This document shows positions 1 through 7,610 of a DNA stretch of 64,000 nucleotides, in pieces. The stretch comes from Pseudomonas sp. SJZ079 (GTDB lineage: Bacteria > Pseudomonadota > Gammaproteobacteria > Pseudomonadales > Pseudomonadaceae). The translations under genes were made by a program, and so were the position numbers. The first letter of the stretch is position 1. Every line of letters begins with the position of its first letter. The notes beneath the pieces were generated by a model. It ran no database searches and had not been told where the DNA came from. It saw nothing but the letters and a program-made list of their open reading frames with translations. The stretch spans positions 72,695 to 136,694 of the forward strand of contig NZ_VIUH01000005.1 of NCBI RefSeq assembly GCF_007993865.1, in the 5' to 3' direction.

Positions 1-226
1 CGATCAGCAATGCGGCAGACAGGCCAATCAGTAGCAGCAAGCCAAACATTAAGCTCAGGCTGGACAGTACGAACAGACGCAGGGCATTGCTTTGCTGCTC
101 TTTCAGCTCTTCGCCGAACAATGCGACATGACCATGCAGTAGGCCCATGAAGGCGGCGGCAAAGCGCCGCGGTGAAGGGCCGCGACTAGGCTCGGCAGGG
201 GGCGTGGCGTCCATGTCGTCTCTCAT
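1..226 (-). CDS. Phage-holin-family (YqjE-like) membrane protein, 5' part only
   Basis: The N-terminal 75 residues are inside the window; the gene runs off its left edge. The visible part has a polar, Pro-rich start, an amphipathic stretch (GLLHGHVALFGEELKEQ), and then a hydrophobic segment from about residue 52, the first of the paired membrane helices expected of PF07332 (Phage_holin_3_6/YqjE) proteins. Its ATG shares one base with the TGA of the DUF883 gene upstream (TGATG), so the two are translationally coupled, matching the yqjD-yqjE arrangement of enterobacteria. Members are inner-membrane proteins linked to stationary phase or stress; no enzymatic function is established. The family call rests on half a protein plus context. 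Confidence 0.7.
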   Translation of the reverse strand, partial: MRDDMDATPPAEPSRGPSPRRFAAAFMGLLHGHVALFGEELKEQQSNALRLFVLSSLSLMFGLLLLIGLSAALLI

Positions 227-543
227 CAGCGCCGCGTGATCAGCATGCCAAGCAGCAAGCCGATGCCGGCGGCAATGCCAATTGTTTGCCAGGGGTGCGT
301 CTGCACATAACCTTCGGTTGCCTGAACCGCCGCCTTGCCACGCTCGCGCAGGGAGTCTTCGGCATTGTGCAGAGTAGAGCGGGCACGGCCAAGGCTGGCG
401 CGGATCTGTTCGCGAAGCTCTTCGGCTTGCTCACCAGCCAGGCTGGCTGAGTGTTGCAGCAGCTTTTCGGTGTCGTGAACCAGGGCTTGGAACTCGTTAA
501 GCAACTCATCTTGGCTGGTTGGGTTGGTGCTGTTGCGGGCCAT
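226..543 (-). CDS. DUF883 family protein (ElaB/YqjD-like), membrane-anchored
   Basis: A 105-residue protein with a long amphipathic helical region (about residues 10-75, rich in Glu, Gln, Ala and Arg) and one C-terminal hydrophobic segment (GIAAGIGLLLGMLI) followed by ITRR. This is the ElaB/YqjD/DUF883 architecture. E. coli YqjD and ElaB are tail-anchored inner-membrane proteins, expressed in stationary phase and reported to bind ribosomes; that role is inferred here, not shown. I start at MARNST because an AAGGAG Shine-Dalgarno lies directly upstream; the frame stays open to 633, but that extension has no such signal and is low-complexity. First gene of a two-gene operon with the holin-like gene. 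Confidence 0.85.
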   Translation of the reverse strand: MARNSTNPTSQDELLNEFQALVHDTEKLLQHSASLAGEQAEELREQIRASLGRARSTLHNAEDSLRERGKAAVQATEGYVQTHPWQTIGIAAGIGLLLGMLITRR

Positions 544-923
544 GGGTCTCTCCTTTGACATCTGAGTGTAAGGGGTTCGAGTGCAGTAAGGGGCGTGGGT
601 TCCTCCCCATGATGCGCCTAGGGTGCCTGGCACTGTTGTCCCAGTTGCTGGTACAACCCTTGCATTATGCTGGTGCGCACTTCCAGTTCGGTGCTCTTTT
701 ATGGGGCTATGAAGGGGGTGGCCAGGACGCCACGGTGCATCAATAAGTCATTAATAAACCTGGATTAAGTGCCTAGTACGCAATTTTGGTTGGCATCATT
801 TTGGGGCCGGCGGAGATTGTTTGAAGTGGTGTAGGTCGGCGAGTGTGCTGCTATATGGTGCGCTTCGGTCTGTGAGTGATCCGCTTTGGTGCTTTTTCCC
901 CGACGACGGAGTTTTCTTCGCTG
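544..923. other. Divergent intergenic region, DUF883 / ammonium transporter
   Basis: About 380 bases without a supportable gene. It must hold the promoters of the leftward DUF883 operon and the rightward ammonium transporter. An AT-rich patch around 747-800 is the likeliest promoter area for the transporter. I looked for a sigma-54 site, expected if NtrC controls the transporter, and found no convincing GG/GC pair. No strong hairpin or repeat was seen. Confidence 0.4.
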
Positions 924-2132
924 ATGGAAAACATCAACAGTGCCGTGGAAAGCCTGATTCATGGCTCCAACACCCTGTTTATCCTGCTGGGCGCCGTTAT
1001 GGTGCTGGCTATGCACGCCGGTTTTGCCTTCCTCGAGGTGGGCACGGTGCGGCAGAAGAACCAAGTCAATGCCTTGTCGAAGATCATTTCGGACTTCGCC
1101 GTGTCTGCGCTGGCTTATTTCTTTATAGGTTACTGGGTCGCTTACGGCGTGACTTTTCTCGAGCCGGCGAGCGTGCTGACTGAAGAGAATGGCTATGCGC
1201 TGGTGAAGTTCTTCTTCTTGCTGACGTTCGCTGCAGCGATCCCGGCAATCATCTCTGGCGGCATCGCCGAGCGTGCCAAGTTTGGCCCGCAGCTCTGTGC
1301 CACGGTGTTGATCGTGGCCTTCATCTATCCGTTCTTCGAAGGCATGATCTGGAACGGCAACTATGGCGTGCAGGACTGGCTGAAGGCCAGCTATGGTGCC
1401 AGCTTCCATGACTTCGCCGGTTCGGTGGTGGTGCATGCGATGGGCGGCTGGCTGGCCTTCGGCGCGGTGATCCTGTTGGGCCGCCGCGATGGGCGTTACC
1501 GCGACGGTCGTCTGGTGGCTTTTGCGCCGTCGAACATTCCGTTCCTGGCGCTCGGTTCCTGGATCCTGATCATTGGCTGGTTCGGCTTCAACGTGATGAG
1601 TGCGCAGACCCTGGGCAGTGTCAGTGGCCTGGTGGCAGTGAATACCTTGATGGCGATGGTCGGTGGCACGGTTGCGGCCTTGCTGGTCGGCCGTAACGAC
1701 CCGGGCTTTTTGCACAACGGCCCGCTGGCCGGCTTGGTGGCGGTGTGCGCGGGCTCCGATCTGATGCATCCGGTCGGCGCCTTGGTGACTGGCGCGATCG
1801 CAGGTGCATTGTTCGTCTGGGCGTTCACCGCGACCCAGGTTAAATGGAAAATCGACGACGTCCTCGGCGTATGGCCGTTGCATGGGTTGTGTGGTGTGTG
1901 GGGTGGGATTGCCTGCGGCATCTTCGGTCAGGAGGCCTTGGGCGGCCTGGGCGGTGTCAGCCTGACCAGCCAGCTGATTGGTACCGGCCTGGGTGTAGTG
2001 ATAGCGCTGGCTGGTGGCTTCGTGGTTTACGGTGTTCTGAAAATGCTGATTGGCATTCGCCTGAGCCAGGAGGAGGAATACTACGGGGCCGACCTCTCGG
2101 TGCATAAGATTGGAGCTGTCAGTCAGGACTGA
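924..2132 (+). CDS. amt: Ammonium transporter, Amt/MEP/Rh family
   Basis: A 402-residue inner-membrane protein of about eleven hydrophobic helices that conducts ammonium/ammonia. The two pore histidines are visible: H171 in a DFAGSVVVHAMGG context and H320 in PLHGLCGVWGG. The family signature appears as SGGIAERAKF (residues 111-120). I start at MENINS, with GGAG 12 bases upstream; an upstream ATG at 876 would add 16 unlikely residues. Canonical AmtB begins with a cleaved signal segment and sits beside glnK; here there is neither a clear signal peptide nor a PII gene nearby, so this looks like a second, stand-alone Amt paralogue. Transport of ammonium is family knowledge; regulation is unknown. 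Confidence 0.92.
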   Translation: MENINSAVESLIHGSNTLFILLGAVMVLAMHAGFAFLEVGTVRQKNQVNALSKIISDFAVSALAYFFIGYWVAYGVTFLEPASVLTEENGYALVKFFFLLTFAAAIPAIISGGIAERAKFGPQLCATVLIVAFIYPFFEGMIWNGNYGVQDWLKASYGASFHDFAGSVVVHAMGGWLAFGAVILLGRRDGRYRDGRLVAFAPSNIPFLALGSWILIIGWFGFNVMSAQTLGSVSGLVAVNTLMAMVGGTVAALLVGRNDPGFLHNGPLAGLVAVCAGSDLMHPVGALVTGAIAGALFVWAFTATQVKWKIDDVLGVWPLHGLCGVWGGIACGIFGQEALGGLGGVSLTSQLIGTGLGVVIALAGGFVVYGVLKMLIGIRLSQEEEYYGADLSVHKIGAVSQD

Positions 2133-2150
2133 TTGCCTGCAAACATAAGA

Positions 2151-2178
2151 AAGCCCGGCATGCTGTCCGGGCTTTTTT
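2151..2178. terminator. Rho-independent terminator between amt and the porin gene
   Basis: An 8-bp stem AAGCCCGG / CCGGGCTT with an 8-base loop, followed by a T run on the + strand. It lies 18 bases after the amt stop and just past the stop of the convergent porin gene, so it terminates amt and possibly also the porin transcript. Confidence 0.85.
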
Positions 2179-2195
2179 GTGGCTGTCGGCAGCTA

Positions 2196-3464
2196 TCAGA
2201 ACAGCGGCAGGCTGTAGCTGATGATCAGGCGGTTCTCGTCGAGGTCGTTGCCGACGTTCGAGCGCACGGTAGCGTTACGCAGGCGAATGCCGAGGTTCTT
2301 CAGCGCGCCGTCCTGGAACACGTACATCAGCTCACTGTTGCGCTCCCACTCCTTGCCTTCGCCAGCTGCGTTCAGCCGGTCGATGTTGTCGCCGTTGAGG
2401 TAGCGGGTCATGAAGGTCAGGCCGGGAATGCCCAGACCGGCGAAGTTGTAGTCGTAGCGCAGCTGGTAGGACTTTTCGTCCTTGTTGGCGAAATCGCCGA
2501 TCTGCACGTAGTTGACCAGGAACGGGTCGGTGCCGTTGATGTAGGCGTAGCCGGTGTCGCCGCTCATCTTCTGGTAACCCAGGCCGAAGCTGTGGAAGCC
2601 CAGGCCATAGGTGAACATGGCGCCGAAGGCCTTGTTGTCGACGTTGCTTGCGCCGTCATCGGTGGAGCGGGCGTAACGCAGGTCGGTCTTCAGGCTCTGC
2701 TTGTCGGCGATCGGCAGCACGTGCACCAGGTTGACTATGTGCTGTTTGTACAGCTGCTCCAGCTCGCCGTAGTGGTAAGCGCCGGTCAGGCTGTCGGTCA
2801 GCTTGTAGCTGAGGCCGGCGAAGTTGAAGTCGTCGCCCTGATTGCCCTTGCCGGTGAACTTGAAGTTGCGCTTGGCGCCGGAGTTCAGGCTGAGGTCCTG
2901 GAAGTCGGTGGAGTCGCGCTGGTTGAGCTCACGCAGTTGGCCGGCATCGAGGGTCAGGCCGTCGATCTCCTGGCTGTTCAGATGAGCGCCGAGAAAGGTC
3001 TGCGGCAGCAGGCGCGAATCGTTGGCAGCCACTGTGGGCAGCTTGGGCATCAGCCCGCCGATCTTGGCCACGGTCTTGGAGGCCTTGACCTTGAGCGTGG
3101 CGGTGGCTTCCGAGTACTCGCCCGGGCCTTCGTCGCCGAAGCTGTTGGGCAGCAGGTTGGTGCCGGCGCGCTCGTCGGAGGAGTCGAGCTTCAGGCCCAG
3201 ACCGGCATAGGCGTCCAGGCCGAAACCGACGGTGCCCTCGGTGAAGCCGGATTCGGCCTTGAAGATAAAGCCCTGGGCCCATTCTTCACGCTTGGACTGC
3301 TGCGCCGCAGTGGTGTCGCGCAGGTCGCGGTTGAAGTAGAAGTTGCGCAGATCCAGGCTGGCCTTGCTGTCCTTGATGAACTCGGCATGGGCGAGGGAGG
3401 GGAGAGTAAGGCTGGCACCCAGCGTGGCAAACGCCACTGCGCGGGCGAGGGGATGCTTGCTCAT
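2196..3464 (-). CDS. OprD-family outer-membrane porin
   Basis: A 422-residue protein with a signal peptide ending SLAHA at about residue 27, then the OprD-type start of the mature protein (EFIKDSKASLDLRNFYFNRD). The rest alternates polar and aromatic residues as expected of an 18-strand beta-barrel and ends in a C-terminal Phe (SYSLPLF), the outer-membrane insertion signal. OprD-family channels take up specific small substrates: basic amino acids and dipeptides in the OccD group, aromatic or other carboxylates in the OccK group. The substrate cannot be read from sequence, and neighbouring genes give no hint. GAGGA precedes the ATG by about ten bases. Monocistronic and convergent with amt. Confidence 0.93.
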   Translation of the reverse strand: MSKHPLARAVAFATLGASLTLPSLAHAEFIKDSKASLDLRNFYFNRDLRDTTAAQQSKREEWAQGFIFKAESGFTEGTVGFGLDAYAGLGLKLDSSDERAGTNLLPNSFGDEGPGEYSEATATLKVKASKTVAKIGGLMPKLPTVAANDSRLLPQTFLGAHLNSQEIDGLTLDAGQLRELNQRDSTDFQDLSLNSGAKRNFKFTGKGNQGDDFNFAGLSYKLTDSLTGAYHYGELEQLYKQHIVNLVHVLPIADKQSLKTDLRYARSTDDGASNVDNKAFGAMFTYGLGFHSFGLGYQKMSGDTGYAYINGTDPFLVNYVQIGDFANKDEKSYQLRYDYNFAGLGIPGLTFMTRYLNGDNIDRLNAAGEGKEWERNSELMYVFQDGALKNLGIRLRNATVRSNVGNDLDENRLIISYSLPLF

Positions 3465-3770
3465 TATTATTGTGTCCTCATTGATAGGCGGGTCGGCGAT
3501 TAGTGGCCATTACGGCGCTGTGAAATAAAGCATGAGGACAATTGACTGACCTTTAGACTTTAGTCGGCAGGCGTTTTATATCAGCGACTTAGAGGCGATA
3601 GCCGAGGCCGGCTGAACTGCCTATGCAGGCAGGACTAATTCTGCTGGCAGGGCCGAAACTATTCTGCCTGCGCAGAATTGCGGCCTTTGGTCGGTTGCTG
3701 CTGCCCGCCGGCTAAAGATATGCGAGTGGCGGCCGTCAACCGCTTAGATACCTTGCCTCGGAACTTGATC
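3465..3770. other. Divergent intergenic region with short repeats
   Basis: About 306 bases between the leftward porin and rightward DUF5610 genes. Near the DUF5610 gene ATTCTGC occurs at 3638-3644 and 3661-3667, and the second copy forms an inverted repeat with GCAGAAT at 3672-3678 around a 4-base centre. These may be operator half-sites; no known regulator consensus was recognised. Confidence 0.4.
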
Positions 3771-4925
3771 ATGAGCCCTCTGGCTGCTTTGCCCTCTTTC
3801 GTTTCGCGTCCGCCATCTTTTAACGGCTCAGCCACGGCTGGTCGTGCGGCCGACGCGCAAAACACCCTGGTTAATCGTCTTGCCGAGCGCCTTGGCTTGG
3901 AGCCGGGGGCGTTGAGTGGTCAGCGGGATGATTTCACCCCGGAAAAAGTTGCCGGTCGGGTGCTTGGTTTCATTGAGCAGCGCCTGCACAGCGAAGCGGC
4001 TGCGGGTGCCGATCCGGCGAAGCTGCAAGGCTTGCTGAATCAGGCTCGCGAAGGGGTGGAAAAGGGGTTTGCCGACGCGCGTAAAGTTCTCGATGGCATG
4101 GGCGTATTGCAGGGCAAGGTGGCGACGGATATCGACGACACCTACCAGCGTATCCAAGCTGGTTTGGGCAACCTGAGCGAGCGCTTCGGCCCTGTCGTGC
4201 GGCCAGATTCAGGCAGCTCGGCGGCCGTTGTACATCGCGAGCGCTTTGCTGCTCAGGCGCAAAGCTTCGACCTGAGCGTAACTACGCGCAATGGTGATCG
4301 CTTGCGCATCTCCATCGCTCAGGGCTCGGCCAGCTGGTCGCAGAGCCGCGTGGCGGCGGCTAGCAATGCGAGCGGCACCGCGTTAGTTGCCAGCAGCCAA
4401 TCCTCTAGTCTGCAAATCGGCACCTGGCAGGTCAGTGTCGAAGGCGAGCTGGACGAAGAGGAGCGCGCGGCGCTAGGGGCGCTGTTCGGACAGGTGCAGG
4501 CGTTGTCCAGCAAGTTCTACTCGGGCGACTTGGCCGGTGCCTTCGATCGCGCCATGGCACTTGAGATGGACGGCGAGCAGTTGGCGTCGATGTCCTTACA
4601 CCTGACCCAGACCCGTGTACGCCAAGCCTCCGATGCCTATAGCGCGGTGGCCGATGAGGGGGGGCAGGTGGCCAGTGCAGCCAATGGCTCGTTGATTGAC
4701 TATGCCCGAGGCCTGCTGGATGCGCTGCGCAGTGCCGATCAAGTCATGGAGCATGGTCAGGACAGCTTGCAGGCGCTGCTCAAAGGTGGTTTTGCCCTGG
4801 ATGAGCGCTTCGACGCGGCGCGCCTGGAGAAGGCCGAGCAACTCAATGGCCGCTTGCTCGTTGGCCTACAGAGTCTGCTCGACCCCGTATTGCGGGAGGA
4901 TAATGCGCCGACTGCTGCCGCCTGA
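3771..4925 (+). CDS. DUF5610 domain-containing protein, function unknown
   Basis: A 384-residue protein without signal peptide or membrane segment. An N-terminal helical region (about residues 28-140: repeated Ala/Leu/Glu/Gln helices, RLGLEPGAL, FTPEKVAGRVLGFIEQRL) fits the DUF5610 family of pseudomonads and relatives. A Ser/Ala-rich linker follows (about 150-200), then a second predicted alpha/beta then helical region. I start at MSPLAALP; further upstream the frame is open but reads as leader. The Thr/Ser/Gln-rich N-terminus recalls proteins exported by flagellar or type III routes, but that is speculative. The gene contains a G7 run near 4658. Its own promoter is implied by the 306-base upstream gap. 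Confidence 0.75.
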   Translation: MSPLAALPSFVSRPPSFNGSATAGRAADAQNTLVNRLAERLGLEPGALSGQRDDFTPEKVAGRVLGFIEQRLHSEAAAGADPAKLQGLLNQAREGVEKGFADARKVLDGMGVLQGKVATDIDDTYQRIQAGLGNLSERFGPVVRPDSGSSAAVVHRERFAAQAQSFDLSVTTRNGDRLRISIAQGSASWSQSRVAAASNASGTALVASSQSSSLQIGTWQVSVEGELDEEERAALGALFGQVQALSSKFYSGDLAGAFDRAMALEMDGEQLASMSLHLTQTRVRQASDAYSAVADEGGQVASAANGSLIDYARGLLDALRSADQVMEHGQDSLQALLKGGFALDERFDAARLEKAEQLNGRLLVGLQSLLDPVLREDNAPTAAA

Positions 4926-4970
4926 GGCAAGTGCTAGACTTAACGCTTCGTTGTGTGTGGAGGCGTGGGG

Positions 4971-5207
4971 ATGCTCCCTGAATGCCAACTATTCGGCACC
5001 CTTGGCTGCCACCTGTGCGAAGTAGCCGAGGCGCTGCTGATGCCTTTCGTCGAGCACGGCTTACTGGTTGAGCTGGTCGACATCGCCGACCAAGAAGAGT
5101 GGGTCGAGCATTATGGTTTGCGTATTCCGGTGCTGCGTCGTTGCGACACCGGTGCCGAACTGAATTGGCCGTTCGACGCCGAGCAAGTCGTGACATTTTT
5201 GCGCTGA
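4971..5207 (+). CDS. Glutaredoxin-family (DUF836-type) small thiol protein
   Basis: A 78-residue protein with a thioredoxin-fold start: LFGTLGCHLCEVAEALL carries a CxxC pair (GCHLC), followed by VELVDIADQEEWVEHYGLRIPVLR, where the Ile before the cis-Pro of RIPVLR matches the glutaredoxin fold. It lacks the full TVxxCD tail of classical glutaredoxins, as is usual for the glutaredoxin-like YruB/DUF836 group. Presumably cytosolic disulfide exchange; substrate unknown. The ATG at 4971 has GGAG about eight bases upstream. It lies 45 bases after the DUF5610 gene and may share its transcript. Confidence 0.82.
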   Translation: MLPECQLFGTLGCHLCEVAEALLMPFVEHGLLVELVDIADQEEWVEHYGLRIPVLRRCDTGAELNWPFDAEQVVTFLR

Positions 5208-5314
5208 GCAGAGAGCGCTGCGGTCTATCGATGATAGGTTGCTTGCCGGATGGGCAAAGTCCCGCTGTTAGGTTCTTACTGAAGTTGTATGGCTAGCTAG
5301 GAAGGGGAGTTGCC

Positions 5315-6199
5315 TTGAGTATGGTGCTGGGGGATGCGTTATCGCTGCTGTTATTTCGTCTGCACAGCGGCAGATTACTGGGTATTAATCTGTTGAAGGT
5401 CAATGAAATCATTCCGTGTCCTACATTGACCAAATTGCCCAGTCGCCACCCTCACGTGCGCGGCGTGGCCACTCTGCGCGGTGCCGCCTTGACGGTGATC
5501 GACCTGGCCCGGGCAATTGGCGAGGTGGGTCGCAATGATAGCCAGGATGGCTGCCTGATCGTCACCGAGCTCAGTCGTTCACGTCAGGGGTTGCACGTGC
5601 AAAGCGTGGAACGCATCGTCCAGTGTTCGACTCGCGATGTGCGTCCGCCACCGGCGGGTGCGGGGTCTAAAGCGTTCATTACCGGGGTTACCCAGATCGA
5701 TGGCGTGATTGTGCAGATTCTCGATATCGAGAAGGTACTGCACGAAATCGCCCCGGTAGTCCCCGAAGAGGTCGATGAACAATTGCTCACCAGCGCCGAG
5801 CGTGGGCTGTTGAGCGGGCGCCGTGTGCTGGTGGTGGACGACTCGCATGTGGCCCTGCAGCTGACACTGGCGGCGCTACGTAAATTCGATCTGGATTGTC
5901 AGGCAGTGAGAAGCGCTGCCAGCGCGCTGGAGATGCTGGAGTCGCAAGCCGAGGCTGGCCAGCCAATCGAGGTGTTGGTCTCGGACATCGAGATGCCGGA
6001 AATGGATGGCTACAACCTGGTCCGGGCTATTCGTCAGAGCGCCCGTATCGGGCAAACCTATGTGTTGCTGCACACGTCGCTGGACAGCACCATGAATACC
6101 GAAAAAGCCCGCGCGGTTGGCGCCAACGACATGCTCACCAAGTTCTCCACGGTGGACTTGAGCAAGGCCATGCTGCGTGCTTTTCAGAGTTTGGCTTAA
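5315..6199 (+). CDS. cheV: Chemotaxis coupling/receiver protein CheV (first of two)
   Basis: 294 residues: an N-terminal CheW-like domain (about 8-150; GINLLKVNEIIPCP, VRGVATLRGAALTVIDL) fused to a response-regulator receiver domain (about 170-292; VLVVDDSHVA, phospho-acceptor Asp in VLVSDIEMPEMDGY, conserved Thr/Ser in LLHTSLD). CheV couples chemoreceptors to CheA and can act as a phosphate sink in adaptation. TTG is chosen as start because AAGGGGAG sits five bases upstream; an in-frame ATG lies two codons later. No other chemotaxis genes are adjacent. It differs clearly from the second CheV at 18015, so they are paralogues rather than a recent duplication. Confidence 0.93.
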   Translation: MSMVLGDALSLLLFRLHSGRLLGINLLKVNEIIPCPTLTKLPSRHPHVRGVATLRGAALTVIDLARAIGEVGRNDSQDGCLIVTELSRSRQGLHVQSVERIVQCSTRDVRPPPAGAGSKAFITGVTQIDGVIVQILDIEKVLHEIAPVVPEEVDEQLLTSAERGLLSGRRVLVVDDSHVALQLTLAALRKFDLDCQAVRSAASALEMLESQAEAGQPIEVLVSDIEMPEMDGYNLVRAIRQSARIGQTYVLLHTSLDSTMNTEKARAVGANDMLTKFSTVDLSKAMLRAFQSLA

Positions 6200-6361
6200 G
6201 CGCGTATCCGTTCAGGCAGGTGTACGCAAGCACCACAGAGAAGCCCGCGCGATCAGGCTGGATGAAAACTCCAGCTCAGTTGCGGTCGGTGTGCGAAGTT
6301 ATTTGCTGGCCCTGTAGTGTTTTTTGGCCGTTTCAAATGCGCTCAAGCGCCAGGGCTTCGC

Positions 6362-6589
6362 TCAGCGGTGGTGACGCCTGCTGTCCTCGCGATCAGGTCG
6401 GCGGCGGTCGTCGCGTTCGTGGTTTCGATACTCATATCTGTGTTGTCTGTGTGTTTGAATCCTTGCGGATTGATGACGATCGCCGTCTCTGTAATAGCCG
6501 CCGGCCCGGCCGTTGTATTCGTGATAAGCACAGCCGGTCATCAGCAGGAGCACCGTGGCCAGGGCGAGTATTGAAATGCGAGTATGCAT
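6362..6589 (-). CDS. Small Arg/His-rich lipoprotein
   Basis: A 75-residue predicted lipoprotein. Residues 1-19 form a signal peptide (MHTRISILALATVLLLMTG) and C20 is the lipidated Cys (LLMTGC). The mature 55 residues are extremely polar, with about 15 Arg and 7 His plus several Tyr, Asp and Glu, and no recognisable domain. GGAGG lies five bases before the ATG, a strong translation signal that supports the gene despite its odd composition. The mature part could bind metal, nucleic acid or acidic surface polymers, but nothing shows this. Monocistronic and convergent with cheV. Confidence 0.75.
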   Translation of the reverse strand: MHTRISILALATVLLLMTGCAYHEYNGRAGGYYRDGDRHQSARIQTHRQHRYEYRNHERDDRRRPDREDSRRHHR

Positions 6590-6990
6590 ATCTGCCTCCA
6601 AATGTTTGGGATTATTTATCCCTGCATTCATGAGACATCGGCTTTGTGTAAGAGGCGGTCAGTAGGGTGTAAAGGTCGGGTAAAGAAGGGGGGCATGAAA
6701 GCCCCGTGAGCGCTCAATGCTGGCGTTTGAAATCGGCTTACTTGGCCAGGTCGGACCGTATGTGGTTCAGCACCGGGCCTCGGATTAGCTGTGCCGGGGC
6801 GGCTGGGGGAGCTTCTGTAGCGGTGACCGGGAGATCATTAGGTCTTTGCAGTGCGAGGCTGGGAAGGCTGGTGTCGGCTTGTGAGCTGCGCTTGGTTTCG
6901 CGGGATATGCCTAGGGTTCGCGTTTTCAGCCTGCGTTCAAGCGGGCATATACGTTGGGAATTTCTAGGGAGAGACAAGTAGGTACCGCCA
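6590..6990. other. Gene-poor region upstream of the Arg/His-rich lipoprotein
   Basis: About 480 bases lie between the lipoprotein gene and the tRNA. A leftward open frame at 6738-6995 (85 codons) ends in a Pro/Ala-rich tail (PVTATEAPPAAPAQLIRGP), but it has no Shine-Dalgarno, signal peptide or known domain and starts inside the tRNA terminator. It could be the 3' remnant of a small gene; I do not call it. Around 6660-6700 the sequence is G-rich, with nothing else evident. Confidence 0.3.
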
Positions 6991-7031
6991 GACACAAAAA
7001 AGCCCGCGCGAGACGGGCTTTTTTGTGTGTC
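6991..7031. terminator. Strong bidirectional terminator after tRNA-Pro
   Basis: An almost perfect inverted repeat: GACACAAAAAAGCCCG and CGGGCTTTTTTGTGTGTC around a 7-base loop, with A and T runs on the two sides so it can work in both directions. It starts about 37 bases past the 3' end of the leftward tRNA-Pro and is probably that gene's terminator. Confidence 0.88.
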
Positions 7032-7068
7032 TCATTAACTGCGGTGAGCAATCGATGAAACTGGGATT

Positions 7069-7145
7069 TGGTCGGAGAGACAGGATTCGAACCTGCGACC
7101 TTCTCGTCCCGAACGAGACGCGCTACCGAGCTGCGCTACACTCCG
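7069..7145 (-). tRNA. tRNA-Pro (anticodon CGG)
   Basis: The minus strand folds into a 77-nt cloverleaf with encoded CCA: acceptor CGGAGTG/CTCTCCG, D arm GCGC/GCGC, anticodon stem TCTCG/CGAGA around loop TTCGGGA (anticodon CGG, decoding CCG), and T arm GCAGG/CCTGT around TTCGAAT. The 3' end ACCA is encoded. One acceptor pair is U-U (positions 6 and 67). The CCG codon is frequent in this GC-rich genome. Confidence 0.97.
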
Positions 7146-7300
7146 AACAGGTTCAGATTGTACTGAAAAAGTTTTGCTGTACAAGGGGTTAGGCTTAAAT
7201 TTTTCGAGCGGCGGGCGTTCCTTTGAGGGCGCTCTTTGTGCGGCGGCTGCACTCAGCCGTAGCGCCTCGGGCGAGCCTGGCGTCTGAGTGCAGGTGCGGC

Positions 7301-7522
7301 TTACAGCTCTTTGACGGTTTGCACCTGATCCTTGTTGACCTTGGCGCGCTTGCCATCGAGTTGTTCGAATTCGTAGAAGCCCGTCTCTTCGTCGTACTCC
7401 GGCTGATCGAGGGTCTGGAGTTCACGGCCATCATTCAGGGTGATCACCGATGGCGATGCGCAACCTGCCAGTGTGGCCAGGCCCAGAGTGAGTAGGAGTG
7501 CGGGCAGAGTCCGTTGAGTCAT
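7301..7522 (-). CDS. YgdI/YgdR-family small lipoprotein
   Basis: 73 residues: signal peptide with lipobox LAGC (Cys21), then a compact SH3-like domain, SVITLNDGRELQTLDQPEYDEETGFYEFEQLDG ending KDQVQTVKEL, the DUF903 pattern of E. coli YgdI/YgdR. Members are outer-membrane lipoproteins of unknown role. AAGGAGA lies six bases upstream of the ATG. Monocistronic, separated from the tRNA by about 155 bases. Confidence 0.9.
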   Translation of the reverse strand: MTQRTLPALLLTLGLATLAGCASPSVITLNDGRELQTLDQPEYDEETGFYEFEQLDGKRAKVNKDQVQTVKEL

Positions 7523-7610
7523 GGGTTGTCTCCTTGGTTGATCGAGAATGTCTACTCAGCCTCAGACGGGAATTACCCGTTCAGGTTCCCTCATGTTGGC
7601 CTATCCGTGG

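Noticed and set aside
628..644. TGGCAC as a possible sigma-54 -24 element for the ammonium transporter
   Set aside because: The expected TTGC -12 element at the right spacing is missing.
2133..3503. 456-codon rightward frame opposite the porin gene
   Set aside because: Val/Ala/Gly/Gln-rich low-complexity translation typical of an antisense shadow; it begins in the amt terminator.
6738..6995. 85-codon leftward frame ending with a Pro/Ala-rich tail
   Set aside because: No ribosome-binding site, signal peptide or domain; begins inside the tRNA terminator. Left as uncalled.
6590..7145. tRNA-Pro as an integration site with an island to its left
   Set aside because: No direct repeat of the tRNA 3' end and no integrase in the window.
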